Below, in pieces: positions 11,815 to 23,525 of a stretch of DNA of 64,000 nucleotides (positions are counted from its first letter, which is position 1; every line of letters begins with the position of its first letter). The notes beneath the pieces are model-generated. The model saw only the letters and a list, made by a program, of their open reading frames with translations. It was not told the DNA's origin and did not search any database. The translations under genes were made by a program, and so were the position numbers. Origin of the DNA: Notamacropus eugenii (taxonomy: Eukaryota; Chordata; Mammalia; Diprotodontia; Macropodidae); NCBI RefSeq assembly GCF_028372415.1, contig NW_027325142.1:264843-328842 (forward strand), given 5' to 3'.

Positions 11815-12841
11815 TGGAAAAACACCCAAAAAAGGGGAAAAGATAAGACCATAGAAGGTTACTTTTTTGGTGAATAGGTGTCTCCTCCTGTCCTTGCAGA
11901 TGAAGAAGAACAAGGCATACTGTGAGAGGAAGTCAAGGGCCCTGCCTCCAAGGGATCTTAAACTGGGCTCAGGCAATAGAAGAGCTTAAAAAGAGAGTTA
12001 GCAGCTTACTAAAGGGAGAACCAAAAAAAAATGCTGAGGAAAATGACACCTTTAGAAAGAGGCTAACTCAATTGGAAAAAGAGGTCCAAAAGACCAGTGA
12101 GGAGAAGAAGGCCTTAAAAAGCAGAATTAGCCAAATGGAAAAGGAGGTTCGAAAGGTCACTGAACAAAATAATTCTTCGAAAGAGAGAATTAAGTTCAGG
12201 GAAATGAATGACTATGAGATAAACCAAGCAGTTAAAAAACAAAACCAAAAATTTGAAAAAGTAGAACATAAAGTGAAACATCTCATTGGAAAAACAAGTG
12301 ACCTGGAAAATAGATCCAGGTGAAACAATCTAAAAATTATGGCACTAATGAAAGTCATGATCAAAAAAAAGAGCCTAGACATTATCTTCCATGAAATTAT
12401 CAAGGAAAACTGCCCTGATATTCCAGAACCAGAGGGCAAAACAAATATTGAAAGAAGCCACCATCGCCTTCTGAAAGACACCCGAAGAGAGAAACTCCTA
12501 GGAATATTGTGACCAAATTTCAGAGTTCTCAGATCACAGAGAAATTACTGCAAACAGCTGGACAGAAACACTGTGAGTATTGTGGAAATACGATTAGGAT
12601 AACACAGGATCTGGCAACTTTTACATTAAGAGATGAAAGGGCTTGGAATAGGATATTCCAGAAGTCAAAGGAACTAAGATTAAAACCAAACATCACGTAC
12701 TCAGCAAAACTGAATATAATACTTCCAGTGAATAAATGGTCATTCAATGATATAGAGGACTATGAAGCATTCATATTGAGGAAAAGACCAGAATTGTATA
12801 GAAAATTTGTCTTTCAAACACAAGAATCAAGAGAAACATGA
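11815..12841 (+). pseudogene. HAL1 ORF1 remnant
   Basis: Open pieces at 11922-12323 (133 codons) and 12509-12841 (110 codons) cover the coiled coil and the C-terminal domain of an L1-type ORF1 protein. The coiled coil includes LTQLEKEVQKTSEEKKALKSRISQ and MEKEVRKVTEQNNSSKERI. The C-terminal domain includes RITQDLATFTLRDERAWNRIFQKSKELRLKPNITY. The RNA-recognition part between them (12320-12500) is broken by a stop at the end of DLENRSR and by frame shifts. The N-terminal start is degraded, so the start position is approximate. In a live copy the product would bind element RNA as a coiled-coil trimer. Confidence 0.8.
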
Positions 12842-13819
12842 AAAGGTAGGCAGGAAAGAGAAATCATAATAGAACTTTCTAAAGCTGAACTGTTTACATT
12901 CCTACATGGAAAGAAAATATTTATAACTCTTGAATCTTTTCTCAGCATTTGGGTAGATGGAGGGATTGTACATACATACATACACACACACATACATACA
13001 TACAGATATGTAGATAGAGAGTACAGATTGTGTTGAATCAGAAGGGATGATATCCACACACAAATAAAATAAAATAAAAATTAAGGGGTGAGGGAGGAAA
13101 ATACTGGGAGGAGAAAGGGAGAAATGGAATGGGACAGGCTATAACTCATAAAAGAGATAAGAATAATCTTGTTCAATGGAGGAGAAAAGGGAGAAGGGGA
13201 GAGGGGAAAAATGAAGCTACTCCCTCGACATATGGCTGAAGGAGGGAATAATATGCTCACTAAATTTAATATGAAAATCTATCTTACACCACAGGAAAGT
13301 AGGGGAGGAACTGACAAGTGGGATGAGGGGAATGATAGAAGGGAGGGCAAATGGGAGAAGGGAATAACTAGAAATAAACACTTCTGGGAAGAGACAAGGT
13401 CAAATGAGGGAATAAAAAAATAAAAAAAAATAAGGGAGGATAGAGTAGGATAGAGGGCAATATAGTTAGTGTTACACAACATGATTTTTATGGAAGTCTT
13501 TTGCAAAACAATATATATTTAGTCTGTATTGAATTGCTTGCCTTCTCAGTGGGCATGGGTAGGTAGGGAGGGAGGGAGGGAAAGAAGTTGGAATTCAAAG
13601 TATTAGTAACGAATGTTGAGAGTTTTTATTGCATATAACCAGGAAATAAGAAATACAGGCAATGGGGTATAGGAAGTTATCTTGCCTTACAAGAAAAGAG
13701 AGAATATGGGGATAAGGGAAGGGTGGGATGTGATAGAAGGGCTGGTACACTGAGGAAAGGAGTAATCAGAATGCAAGGTATTAGGAAGCAGGGGGGAGGG
13801 GAGTGATGGGGAGAAAAAT
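12842..13819 (+). repeat. HAL1 purine-rich block with internal microsatellite
   Basis: The plus strand is strongly A+G-rich and non-coding. It follows ORF1 and contains a CATA/CACA microsatellite at about 12968-13010. The same block occurs at 48120-49065 (plus), 26260-26971 (plus) and, on the minus strand, in the copies at 27060-28020, 28740-29640 and 51000-51960. It looks related to the purine-rich inter-ORF spacer of the L1 at 23526-24041. Confidence 0.7.
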
Positions 13820-14841
13820 TGGACATGTTACAAAGTGATGTAAAAGCAATTAGTATGAAAACCATTGAATGAATTAATGACTGAGAATCAAAAACATCTT
13901 TAGTTTGGGGAAAAGAATTTTAGTCTGAATTTCCTAGAGGCAGGTAACCTTGGGTAACATTTGGTATTCATGGAACAGTTAAGGTTTTAATGGTAAATTT
14001 GATTCTATGATTTCTATTTAATCAGGAACTAGGACACGCATAGAAAGGCATGTAAGTCACTTAAGACTTGCCTCAAAAGATGCTCATTAGCCAAAGTGAA
14101 ATTATAGTCACAATTGAAACCTGGTTATTGGAAGATGCTATTTTAAGACTCAATGAGACTATTAAGTGATTGTTCTTCTAACTCCAGGTATGGATAGCAA
14201 GAAAGGCGGTCTGAGCCTCCAATCCATGAGGCCAGTAAGCCTGTGAGATGCTGGTATGAACTGCAAAATAATCTCATGGGAAGGGTGGGAGAGTGGCTGT
14301 CCAGCTTGGGCTGAGGTAGGATTCTCCTGACTCAGTTTCCCCACTGACACCTGGCAATCTTTAAGCCTCACTGAACCCAAGGTGACAATCTACTCCTGCC
14401 TGGAACTGACATGAAGTTGGGGAGATGTTCTTTCCCTGCAATGTCCCTACTCTTATTGGAAATTTCCTATAGTCAAAAGATTTGTAAGGTTAATACCAGA
14501 TCTATTATATTATAGATTGTTGGTAGGGGAACATCCGAGGTTAAGTCTAAAATTAAGCTATTAGGCTTAGGGCTTTCGACCAACAACAATAAGTTAGTGT
14601 CCTTTAATTATTAGTCATAGTATGGAGACAATTAGGTCAAGGGCTTGTGAAATTAGAATACATAGTATTATTTGTGTCTCAGTTGGTTAATGTTAAAAAA
14701 AAAAATTGTGGTCTATGTTGTAAACGCTTTAAAAGAAAGCATTTTGGTCACCTGACCAAAAGTTGGAATTGTTTTATGTGAAAGGAACTGTGTTAAAAAT
14801 GAAAAATAAAATAAAATTAAGAAAAATAAGAGTGCTACCTT

Positions 14842-15164
14842 TAAATTTTTATTATGATCTTCAGTTAAGTCTGTACAATGAATGCTCCATAGAAGAGATT
14901 TTCAAATGCTGCTTTTGTGAACAGGTTTCATCGGGTTCTATGTATCTGGTATGCCAAGGAGACCCTCTTTAGGCCCTCTTGAACTTCAACAACATTTCAT
15001 CTAAGAACAATAAACTGCCAGAAGGACACTTGGTGAATTATGTGAGATGGCTTTAAAATGTTTTTGATATTGATTTCTATTGATAACTGACTGCACTTTG
15101 AGGAAGTTGCAATATCATGTTTGATCACAAGATATCAGTGAATTACTCTTTTTTTAATTTATAT
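14842..15164. other. Unassigned DNA between two elements
   Basis: No gene or named repeat is visible. Part of it (14865-15050) is similar to 8470-8745 in the same orientation, so it may belong to an old unnamed repeat. Confidence 0.35.
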
Positions 15165-17684
15165 TCTGATATAGATCCAAGAGTGATGAATTTAAAATTA
15201 TTGAATTACCTGAAAGCCATGATAAAACAAAAAAAGTGTGGATAACATCTTTAAGGAAATTATTAAGGAAAATTATTAAGGAAAATTAAGGAATTGATTT
15301 GTGGATTCTCTCAATTTCAATTGAACCAGAGGGTAAAATTGAAATTGAGAGAATCCACAAATCAATCCCTAAGACAAATCTCAAAATGAAAACTGCGAGG
15401 AATATAACAGCCAAATTTTAGAGTTCCCAGATCAAGGAGAAAATATTGGAAGCAGTTAGAAAGAAACAATTCAAATATTGAGAAGATAGGTTCAGAACGA
15501 CACAGGATTTAACAGTTTCTAGACTAAAGAATCAGAGGACTTCCAATACGATAATTTTGAAAGGCAAATTAGCTTACATTATAACAAGGAAACAAATACT
15601 GAGAAAAATTGAGCATAATAATTCTTCAGAACAAAAAAATTGATAATAAATAGAATAGGAACATTTCAAACATTCTGCAAAAGAAGAAATAGATCTAATC
15701 AAAAGAGATAAGGAAGAAAACTATATCCTGGTAAAAGACACCACAGATGATGAATTAATTGCATCACTAAACACATATGCACCAAGTGGTATAGGATCCA
15801 AATTCTTACAGGAGAATTTAAGGGAGTTACAGGAAGAAACAGACAGCAAAACCAAACTAGCAGGGGACTTCAACTTCCTTTTCTCTGAACTTGATAAATC
15901 TAACCTCAAAATAAACAAGAAAATAGTTAAGAAGGTAAATTAAATTTTAGAAAAAGTAGATACGGTAGACCGCTGGAGAAAACTGAATGGGGATAGAAAG
16001 AAATACACCTTTTTCTCCGTGGTACATGACACACACACAAAAGTTGACCATATTCTAGAGTATAAAATCCTCATAATCTAATGCAGAAAGGCAGAAATAT
16101 TAAATGCACCCTTTTCAGACCATGATGCAAAAAAATTATATGTATAATAATAAAGGTCCAAGGAAAGATAAACTAAAAATTAATTGAAAATTAAAAAAAA
16201 TTATTCCTAAAGAATGAATGGGTCAAATAATAAGTTATAGAAATAGTCAATAACTTCATTCAAGAGAATGACAATAATAAAACAGCATACCAAAACTTAT
16301 GAGATGCAGTTTTTAGGGGACGTTACATATTTCTGAATGCTTACATGAATAAAATAGAGAAGGAGATCAAGGCATTGATCATACAACTGAAGAAGTTATA
16401 AAAAGAACAAATTGAAAGTCCTTAACTAAATACCAAATTAGACGTACTGAAAACCAAAGGAGAGATTAATAAAATTGAAATTAAGAAAACTGTAGAACTA
16501 ATAAGTAAAACTAAGAGCTGGTTTTATTTAAAAAAATAAAGTTTTGGTTAGTTTGATTTAAAAAAAGAAAGAAGAAAAGCAAATTACTAAAATTATCTAA
16601 AGTGAAAAGGGTAAATTCACTATCAGTGAAGAGGAAGTTAAAACATTAGAAATTATTTCATCCAACTGTACGTCAATAAATGTGACAATCTTAGTGAAAT
16701 GAATAAATATTTACAAAAATATAAATTACCAAGATTGACAGAAGAGAACATTAAAAAATAATAATCCCATCTCAGAAAAAACAATTGAATAAGCCATCAA
16801 AAACTCCCCAGAAAAAAAATCTCCAGGGCCAGAATGAGGTACAAGAAATTTCTATCAAACATTTAAAGAACAAATAATTCCAATGCTGTATAGATTACTT
16901 GAGGAAACTGGTGAAGTAGTCTTATGAAATACTTTTCATAATACAAATATGGTACTGATACCTAAGCCAGGAAGAGTCAAAACAGAGAAGCAAAATTATA
17001 GACCAGTTTCCCCAAGGAATACAGATGCAAAACATTTAAATATAATATTAGCAAAAAGGTTAACAAAATTTATCAAGAGATAATACCCTTTGATCAGGTA
17101 AAATTTATACCACGAATGCAAGGTTGTTTCAATATTAGGAAAACTCTCAGCGTAATTGATCACATAAACAAAAAACAAAACAAAACAACTAACAAATCAT
17201 ATCACAGTAGAAGCTTTTGACAAAATACCACATCCATTCCTATCAAAAAGTACCAGAGATCAAATGAATAAATGGAGCATTACTTAAAATGATAAGGAAC
17301 ATCTACCTAAAACCATCAGCAAGCACTGCATGTCATGGGGATAAGGTACATGCATTTCCAATAAGATCCAATAACCACTATTATTCCATATGTTAGTAGA
17401 AATGTTAGCCTTAGTAATAAGAAAAAAAAAAAAGAAGATTTTGAAGGAATTAGAATAGGCAAAGCAGAAAGTAAGTTATTATTCTTTGCAAATGATATGA
17501 TGACTAGAGAATCCTAGAGAATCAAGTAAAAACCTACTTGAAATAATAAACTTTAGCAAAGTTGTGAGACATAAAATAAGCTCAAACAGATCATCGGCAT
17601 CTCTACATACTACTAAAAAAAAAAAAAAAAGACCACAGCAAGAGACAGAAAGAGAAACTCATTTTAAAGTTACTAAAGATGGTA
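15165..17684 (+). mobile_element. Old L1 LINE fragment, plus strand
   Basis: The segment runs from the ORF1 RNA-recognition region (about 15165-15600) straight into ORF2 in the middle of the endonuclease (about 15670), so the inter-ORF spacer and the ORF2 start are deleted. It continues through reverse transcriptase to about 17684. Recognisable pieces are the endonuclease 'KKYTFFSVVHDTHTKVDHILEYK' near 15995 and the RT region from about 16740 onward. The RT part ends where another element's 5' end begins. All frames are heavily broken, making it one of the older copies in the window. Confidence 0.8.
15293..15366. repeat. Perfect 29-bp inverted repeat (hairpin)
   Basis: The left arm 15293-15321 and right arm 15338-15366 are exact reverse complements, with a 16-nt loop. 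The right arm is ordinary L1 ORF1 coding sequence (KIEIERIHKS). The left arm replaces the bases that encode NCPEIIE in sister copies. Confidence 0.97.
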
Positions 17685-19234
17685 GGGATAGAGACAATGT
17701 GGTCGAGTAAAATCAGGGACTTCCCTGAGCTCTTCCCCCAAATCCTCCAAATGTCTGTAAAAATGACTCTAAACAAATTCTAGAGTTACAGTACCCCCAA
17801 AATGACAGAGTGAAACAAATTCCCAGCCCAAGACAACCTGGAAAGCCAACAGGAAGTGTTTTTCATACCAAACAGGTAGTGGAGCACAGTCACAGCACCA
17901 ATACAGACCAGCCAAAACAGGGCTCATGGGACTGAATCATTGGCAGCAGTGTCAGTTTACAGGCTTCTCAACCCACAAATGCCAAAAAGGTCATTGGGAA
18001 AACCCTGTGGTAAACCTAGGTGAAGGAAGAGACCATGATCTAGTGGGGTCTAGCTCCACTCTCAGGGTGATGTAGGCGGTGGTGGAGGAGGTAGCAGCAG
18101 GAGTGAGAACAGCAGGTAGTAGAGGCAGCTTCTGGAGCTTTGGGCCCACAGACAGTGAGGCATTGAACGGCTGATGTAAAATCCCTGAAGTCTGGGACAG
18201 TACATTCAACCACACCTCCACTGGAAGCAAAGACCTACCTTGGCAAAGAATTAGAAAGTATCTGGGAAAATGAGTAAATATAAAAAAAGATCTCAGACTG
18301 TAGAATCTCACTTTGGTGACAAAGAAAATCAGGCATACAGCCAGAAGATGAAAGCAGAGTCAAATCTCCTACATCTAAAGCCTCCAAGGAAAATATGAAT
18401 TGGTCTTAGACCATGAAGGAACTCAAAAAGGATTTTTAAAATTAGGTAAGAGACGTAGAGGAAAAATTGGGAAGAGAAATGAGAGTGATGCAAGAAAATC
18501 ATGAAAATTGAACCAACAACTTGATAAAGGAGACCTCCCCCCCAAAAAATGCTGAAAAAAATAAGACCTTAAAAATAGACTAAACTCAAATGGAAAAAGA
18601 AATCCAAACAGACAAATGAAGAGAAAAATGACTTAAAAGCAGAATTGGCCAAATGAAAAAGGAGGTCCAAAAACTCATTCTTCAAAATTAGAATGAAGCA
18701 CTTGGAAGCTAAAGACTTTATGAGAAATCAAATATAAAACAGAACCAAAAGAATTAAAAAATAGAAGACAATGTGAAATATGTCACTGGGGAAACTATTG
18801 ATCTGGAAAATACATCCAGAAGACATCATTTCAAAATTAATATACTACTGGAAAGCCGTAATGAAAAAAGAACCTAGAGATCTTTCAAAACATTATCTAA
18901 CGTTCTAGAACCAGAGGGCAAAATCGAAATTGAAGAATTAACTGATTGTCTTTGGAAAGAGATCCCCAAAGGAAAACACCTAGGAATATTGTATCCAAAT
19001 TTGAGAGTTCCCAGGTCAAGGAGAAAATATTGCAAGCAACAAGAAAGAAATTCGACTATTGTGGAAACAATCAGGATTACACAAGATTTAGCAGGTTCTA
19101 CATTAAGGGATCAAAGGGCATGGAATAGGATATTCCAGAAGTCAAAGGAACTAGGATTAAAACCCAGAATCACCTACCCAGCAAAATTGAGTGTAATGCT
19201 TCAGGAGAAAAGTGGTCCTTCAATGAAATAAAGG

Positions 19235-19250
19235 ACTTTCGAGCATTCTT
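19235..19250. repeat. Target-site duplication of the young L1 (left copy)
   Basis: ACTTTCGAGCATTCTT, 16 bp, is repeated exactly at 26181-26196. It lies in the HAL1 ORF1 C-terminal coding region that the L1 split. Confidence 0.97.
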
Positions 19251-19625
19251 TTTTTTATTTTGTAATGTTTAACAATCACTGCCATACAATTGTGATTTTA
19301 TCCCCCCCACCTACCCCCCACTCCCCCCCTCCCTCCCCACAACTGCATACAATTCTGTATAGATTCTACATATACTTTCCTATTGAGTATATTTTCACTA
19401 TAGTCATGCTATGTAGTCAGACTAAGATAAATGAAAGAAATCGTATAACAAATCAGATCATGATACACAAACACATACACATACACAAACATGATCTGCT
19501 ACAATATGTGAGTGACTTCCATATTTCTCTCTCTGAGTGTGGCAGGCATTTTGCCTTGAGATCCTCCATTGGGATTTTTTTTTTTTTTTGGTAAGAAGTT
19601 CTTGTGTTATTACACAAATCTAAGT
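19251..19625 (-). other. L1 3' UTR with A-rich end
   Basis: 375 bases follow the ORF2 stop. On the minus strand they hold T-rich and CA/TG-rich parts (about 19460-19490), a run of G-tracts near the end, and an A-rich tail at 19251-19258. The tail is short for a young L1. Confidence 0.85.
19302..19338 (-). other. G-quadruplex-type motif in the L1 3' UTR
   Basis: Five minus-strand G-tracts of 4, 3, 7, 6 and 7 bases lie within 37 nt (plus-strand C runs at 335-338, 331-333, 323-329, 314-319 and 302-308 after 19000). Placental L1 3' UTRs are known to carry such a polypurine G4 tract, which stimulates retrotransposition. Confidence 0.8.
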
Positions 19626-22600
19626 CTACCAGAAAAAACTCTCACACACTGTGGTTGTTGCTGTGCATAAAGTTCTTCTGGTTCTGCTCCTTTCACTCAG
19701 CATCAGGTCATATAAGTCCTTCCAGGCCTCTCTGAAGTCTTCTTGTTCATCATTTCTTATGGCACAATAGTACTCCATTACATTCATATACCATAATTTA
19801 TTCAGCCATTCCCCAATTGATGGACATCCCCTTGACTTCCAGTTTTTGGCAACTACATAGAGTGCTGCTATAAATATTTTTGTACATGTGGGACCCTTTC
19901 CCATTTTTATGATCTCTTGGGGATATAGTCCTAGTAGCGATATTGCTGGGTCAAAGGGTATGCACATTTTTGTAGCCCTTTGGGCATAGTTCCAAATTGC
20001 TCTCCAGAAAGGTTGGATGCGCTCGCAGCTCCACCAACAATGAATTAGTGTTCCAACTTTCCCACATCCTCTCCAGCATTTATCATTTTCTTGTTCTGTC
20101 ATGTTTGCCAATCTTATAGGTGTGATGTGGTACCTCAGAGTTGTTTTGATTTGCATCTCTCTAATCAATAGTGATTTAGAGCATTTTTTCACATGATTAT
20201 AGATAGCTTTAATTTCTTCCTCTGAAAATTGCCTGTTCATATCCTTTGACCATTTATCAACTGGGGAATGACTTGTATGATTATACATTTGGATCAGTTC
20301 TCTATATATTCTAGAAATGAGGCCTTTATCCCCGAACTTAGCTGTAAAAATTCTTTCCCAATTTACTACATCCCTCCGGATTTTGGTTGCATTGGGTTTG
20401 GTTGTGCAAAAACTTCTCAGTTTAATGTAATCAAAGTTATCCATTTTGCATTTCATAATGCATTCTATCTCTCCTTTAGTAAAGAATTCTTCCCTTCTCC
20501 ATAGATCTGATAAATACACTATTCCTTGCTTCTCCAGTTTGTTCATGGTATCAATCTTTATACCTAAATCATGTACCCATTTGGACTTTATTCTTGTGTA
20601 CGGTGTCAGGTATGGGTCTATGCCTAATTTCCGCCACACTGTTATCCAGTTTTCCCAGCAATTTTTGTCAAACAATGAGTTCTTATCCCAGAAGTTGGGG
20701 TCCTTGGGTTTATCAAACAGAAGGTTGCTATATTCCTTGCCTACTGCATCTTGAGTGCCAAGTCTATTCCACTTGTCTACCTCTCTGTTTCTTAGCCAAT
20801 ACCAAGTGGTTTTGATAATTGCTGCTTTATAGTACAGTTTGAGGTCTGGTAGCGCTAGGCCACCTTCCCAAGCATTTCTTTTCATTGGTCCCTTTGATAT
20901 TCTGGACCTTTTGTTTTTCCAAATGAATTTTGATATTATTTTGTCCAGCTCTAGAAAGTAATTGTCTGATAGTTTAATTGGTATGGCACTAAATAGGTAT
21001 ATTAATTTGGGTAAAATTGTCATTTTTATTATATTAGCCTGGCCTACCCATGAGCAACTAATGTTTTTCCATTTACTTAAATCTGACTTTATTTGTGCAA
21101 AAAGTGTCTTGTAATTGTGTTCTTATAATCTCTGGGTTTGTTTTGGCAGGTAGACTCCTAAGTATTTTATACTGTCTACCCTAACTTTAAATGGGATTTC
21201 TCTTTCTATCTCTTGCTGTTGGACTTTGTTGCTAATATATAGGAATGCAGAAGATTTGTGTGGGTTTATTTTGTACCCTGCAACTTTGCCAAAGTTGTTT
21301 ATTAATTCTAGTAATTTTTTACTTGAATCTCTTGGATTCTCTAGGTAAATCATCATATCATCTGCAAAGAGTGATAACTTAGTTCCTTCTTTGGCTATTT
21401 TAATTCCTTGGATATCTTTATCTTGTCTAATTGCTACAGCTAACATTTCTAGTACCATATTAAATAATAGTGGTGATAATGGACAACCTTGTTTCACCCC
21501 TGATCTTATTGGGAATGCATCTAGCTTATCCCCATTGCATATAATGCTTGCTGAAGGTTTTAGATAGATACTGCTTATTATTTTATGGGAAGTTCCCTTT
21601 ATTCCTACATTCTCCAATGTTTTTAGTAGGAATGGATGTTGTATTTTGTCAAAAGCTTTTTCTGCATCTATTGAGATAATCATGTGGTTTTTGTTAGCTT
21701 TGTTGTTGATGTGATCGATAATGCTAATAGTTTTCCTAATATTGAACCAGCCCTGTAGTCCTGGTATGAATCCTACCTGATCATAATGTATTAATCTCGT
21801 GATAAGATGCTGTATTCGTTTTGCTAGAATCTTATTTAAAATTTTTGCATCTATATTCATTAGGGAAATTGGTCTATAATTTTCTTTCTCTGTTTTGTCT
21901 CTTCCTGGTTTGGGTATCAAAACCATATTTGTATCATAGAAAGAATTTGGGAGGACTCCTTCTTCCCCAATTTTCAAGAATAGTGTATGTAGTATTGGAA
22001 TTAACTGTTCTTTAAATGTTTGATAGAATTCACTTGTGAATCCATCTGGCCCTGGAGATTTTTTCCTAGGGAGTTCATTGATGGCTTGTTCAATTTCTTT
22101 TTCTGAGATGGGGTTGTTTAAGTATTCAACTTCCTCTTCTGTTAATCTGGGCAATTTGTATTTTTTAAAATATTCATCCATCTCATTTAGATTATCGAAT
22201 TTGTGGGCATAAAGTTGGGCAAAGTAGTTTCTAATCATTGTTTTAATTTCCTCCTCATTGGAGGTGAGTTCACCCCTTTCATTTTTAATATTAGTAATTT
22301 GGTTTTCTTCTTTCTTTTTTTTAATCAGATTGACCAAAGGTTTATCAATTTTATTAGTTTTTTCATAAAACCAACTATTGGTTTTATTTATTAATTCAAT
22401 AGTTTTCTTAATTTCAATTTTATTAATCTCTCCTTTGGTTTTCAGTATTTCTAATTTGGTATTTACTTGGGGATTTTCAATTTGTTCTTTTTCTAGCTTT
22501 TTCAACTGCAAGCCTAAGTCACTGATCTCCTCTTTCTCTATTTTATTTATGTAAGCATTCAGATATATAAAACTTCCCCTAATAACTGCTTTTGCAGTAT

Positions 22601-23525
22601 CCCATAAGTTTTGGTATGTTGTCTCACTATTGTCATTCTCTCGAATGAAATTGTTGATTGTTTCTATGATTTCTTCTTTAACCCAACCCTTCTTTAGAAT
22701 TAGATTATTTAGTTTCCAATTGATTTTTGGTTTCTCTTTCCATGGCCTTTTATTACATGTAATTTTTAATGCATTATGATCTGAAAAGGATGCATTGATT
22801 ATCTCTACCTTTCTGCACTGGATTGTGAGATTTTTATGTCCTAGTACATGGTCAATTTTTGTAAATGTTCCATGTACCGCTGAGAAAAAAGTATATTCCT
22901 TTCTATTCCCATTTAATTTTCTCCAAAGATCTATCATATCTACCTTATCCAGAGTTTTATTTACCTCCTTAACCTCTTTCTTGTTTATTTTGAGGTTGGA
23001 TTTATCGAGTTCAGAGAGGGGGAGGTTGAGGTCCCCCACTAGTATAGTTTTGCTATCAATTTCTTCCTTCAACTCCCCCAACCTCTCCTCTAAGAATCTG
23101 GATGCTATACCACTTGCAGCATACATGTTTAGTAATGATATTGCTTCATTGTCTATGGTGCCTTTTAGCAGGATATGGTTTCCATCCTTATCCCTTTTGA
23201 TTAGATCTATTTCTGCTTTTGCTTTGTCTGAGATTAGGATTGCTACTCCTGCCTTTCTTACATGAGCTGAAGCACAATATATTCTGCTCCATCCTTTGAC
23301 CTTTATCCTATGTGTATCCCCCCGTTTCAAATGTGTTTCTTGTAAGCAGCATATTGTTGGATTATGGCTTTTAATCCATTCTGCTATCCGTCTCCGTTTT
23401 ATGGGAGAGTTCATTCCATTCACATTCACAGTTATGATTACAATCTGTGTATTTCCCTCCAACCTCTTTCCACCATTTGTGCTTTTAGCTCTCCCGTCTC
23501 CCTTCCCCTCCTCAATAGTATTCAC
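19626..23525 (-). pseudogene. L1 ORF2 (endonuclease–reverse transcriptase) with one in-frame stop
   Basis: This is the ORF2 protein gene of the young L1. It nicks target DNA and copies element RNA at the nick. A single reading frame of 1299 codons runs from 23525 to 19626 with one TAA at 21125-21123 (codon 801); the old copy near 5205 has tyrosine TAT here. The endonuclease residues are present: N34 (NVNGMNS), E63 (QETH), D165/N167 (GDLN), D249/H250 (SDHNALKI). RT carries the catalytic FADD at 720-723. Beyond the stop, 498 codons remain open and contain the cysteine-histidine knuckle CWRGCGKVGTLIHCWWSC. Relative to human ORF2p there are about 20 extra N-terminal residues. As read, the product would stop just after the RT core, so the copy is probably non-autonomous. 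Confidence 0.95.

Larger units (their letters stand above)
11192..14827 (+). mobile_element. Full-length long-tail HAL1 (half-L1) retrotransposon
   Basis: The element begins with GGGGCGGAGCCAAGATGGCT, the same 5' start as the other L1-type elements here. It has a GC-rich 5' UTR, one ORF1 remnant, about 1 kb of purine-rich sequence, then a 1-kb AT-rich tail ending in an A-rich run (14805-14827). There is no ORF2. AAGAGTTCTACCTT at 11178-11191 and AAGAGTGCTACCTT at 14828-14841 (one mismatch) are target-site duplications, so 3636 bp is the complete unit. HAL1 elements are known mammalian L1 relatives that keep ORF1 only and presumably borrowed L1 ORF2 protein. Confidence 0.88.

Noticed and set aside
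22795-23265. 156-codon open frame on the plus strand
   Set aside because: It is antisense to the L1 ORF2 endonuclease region, where the coding strand is A-rich and the complement tends to stay open. No independent protein features.
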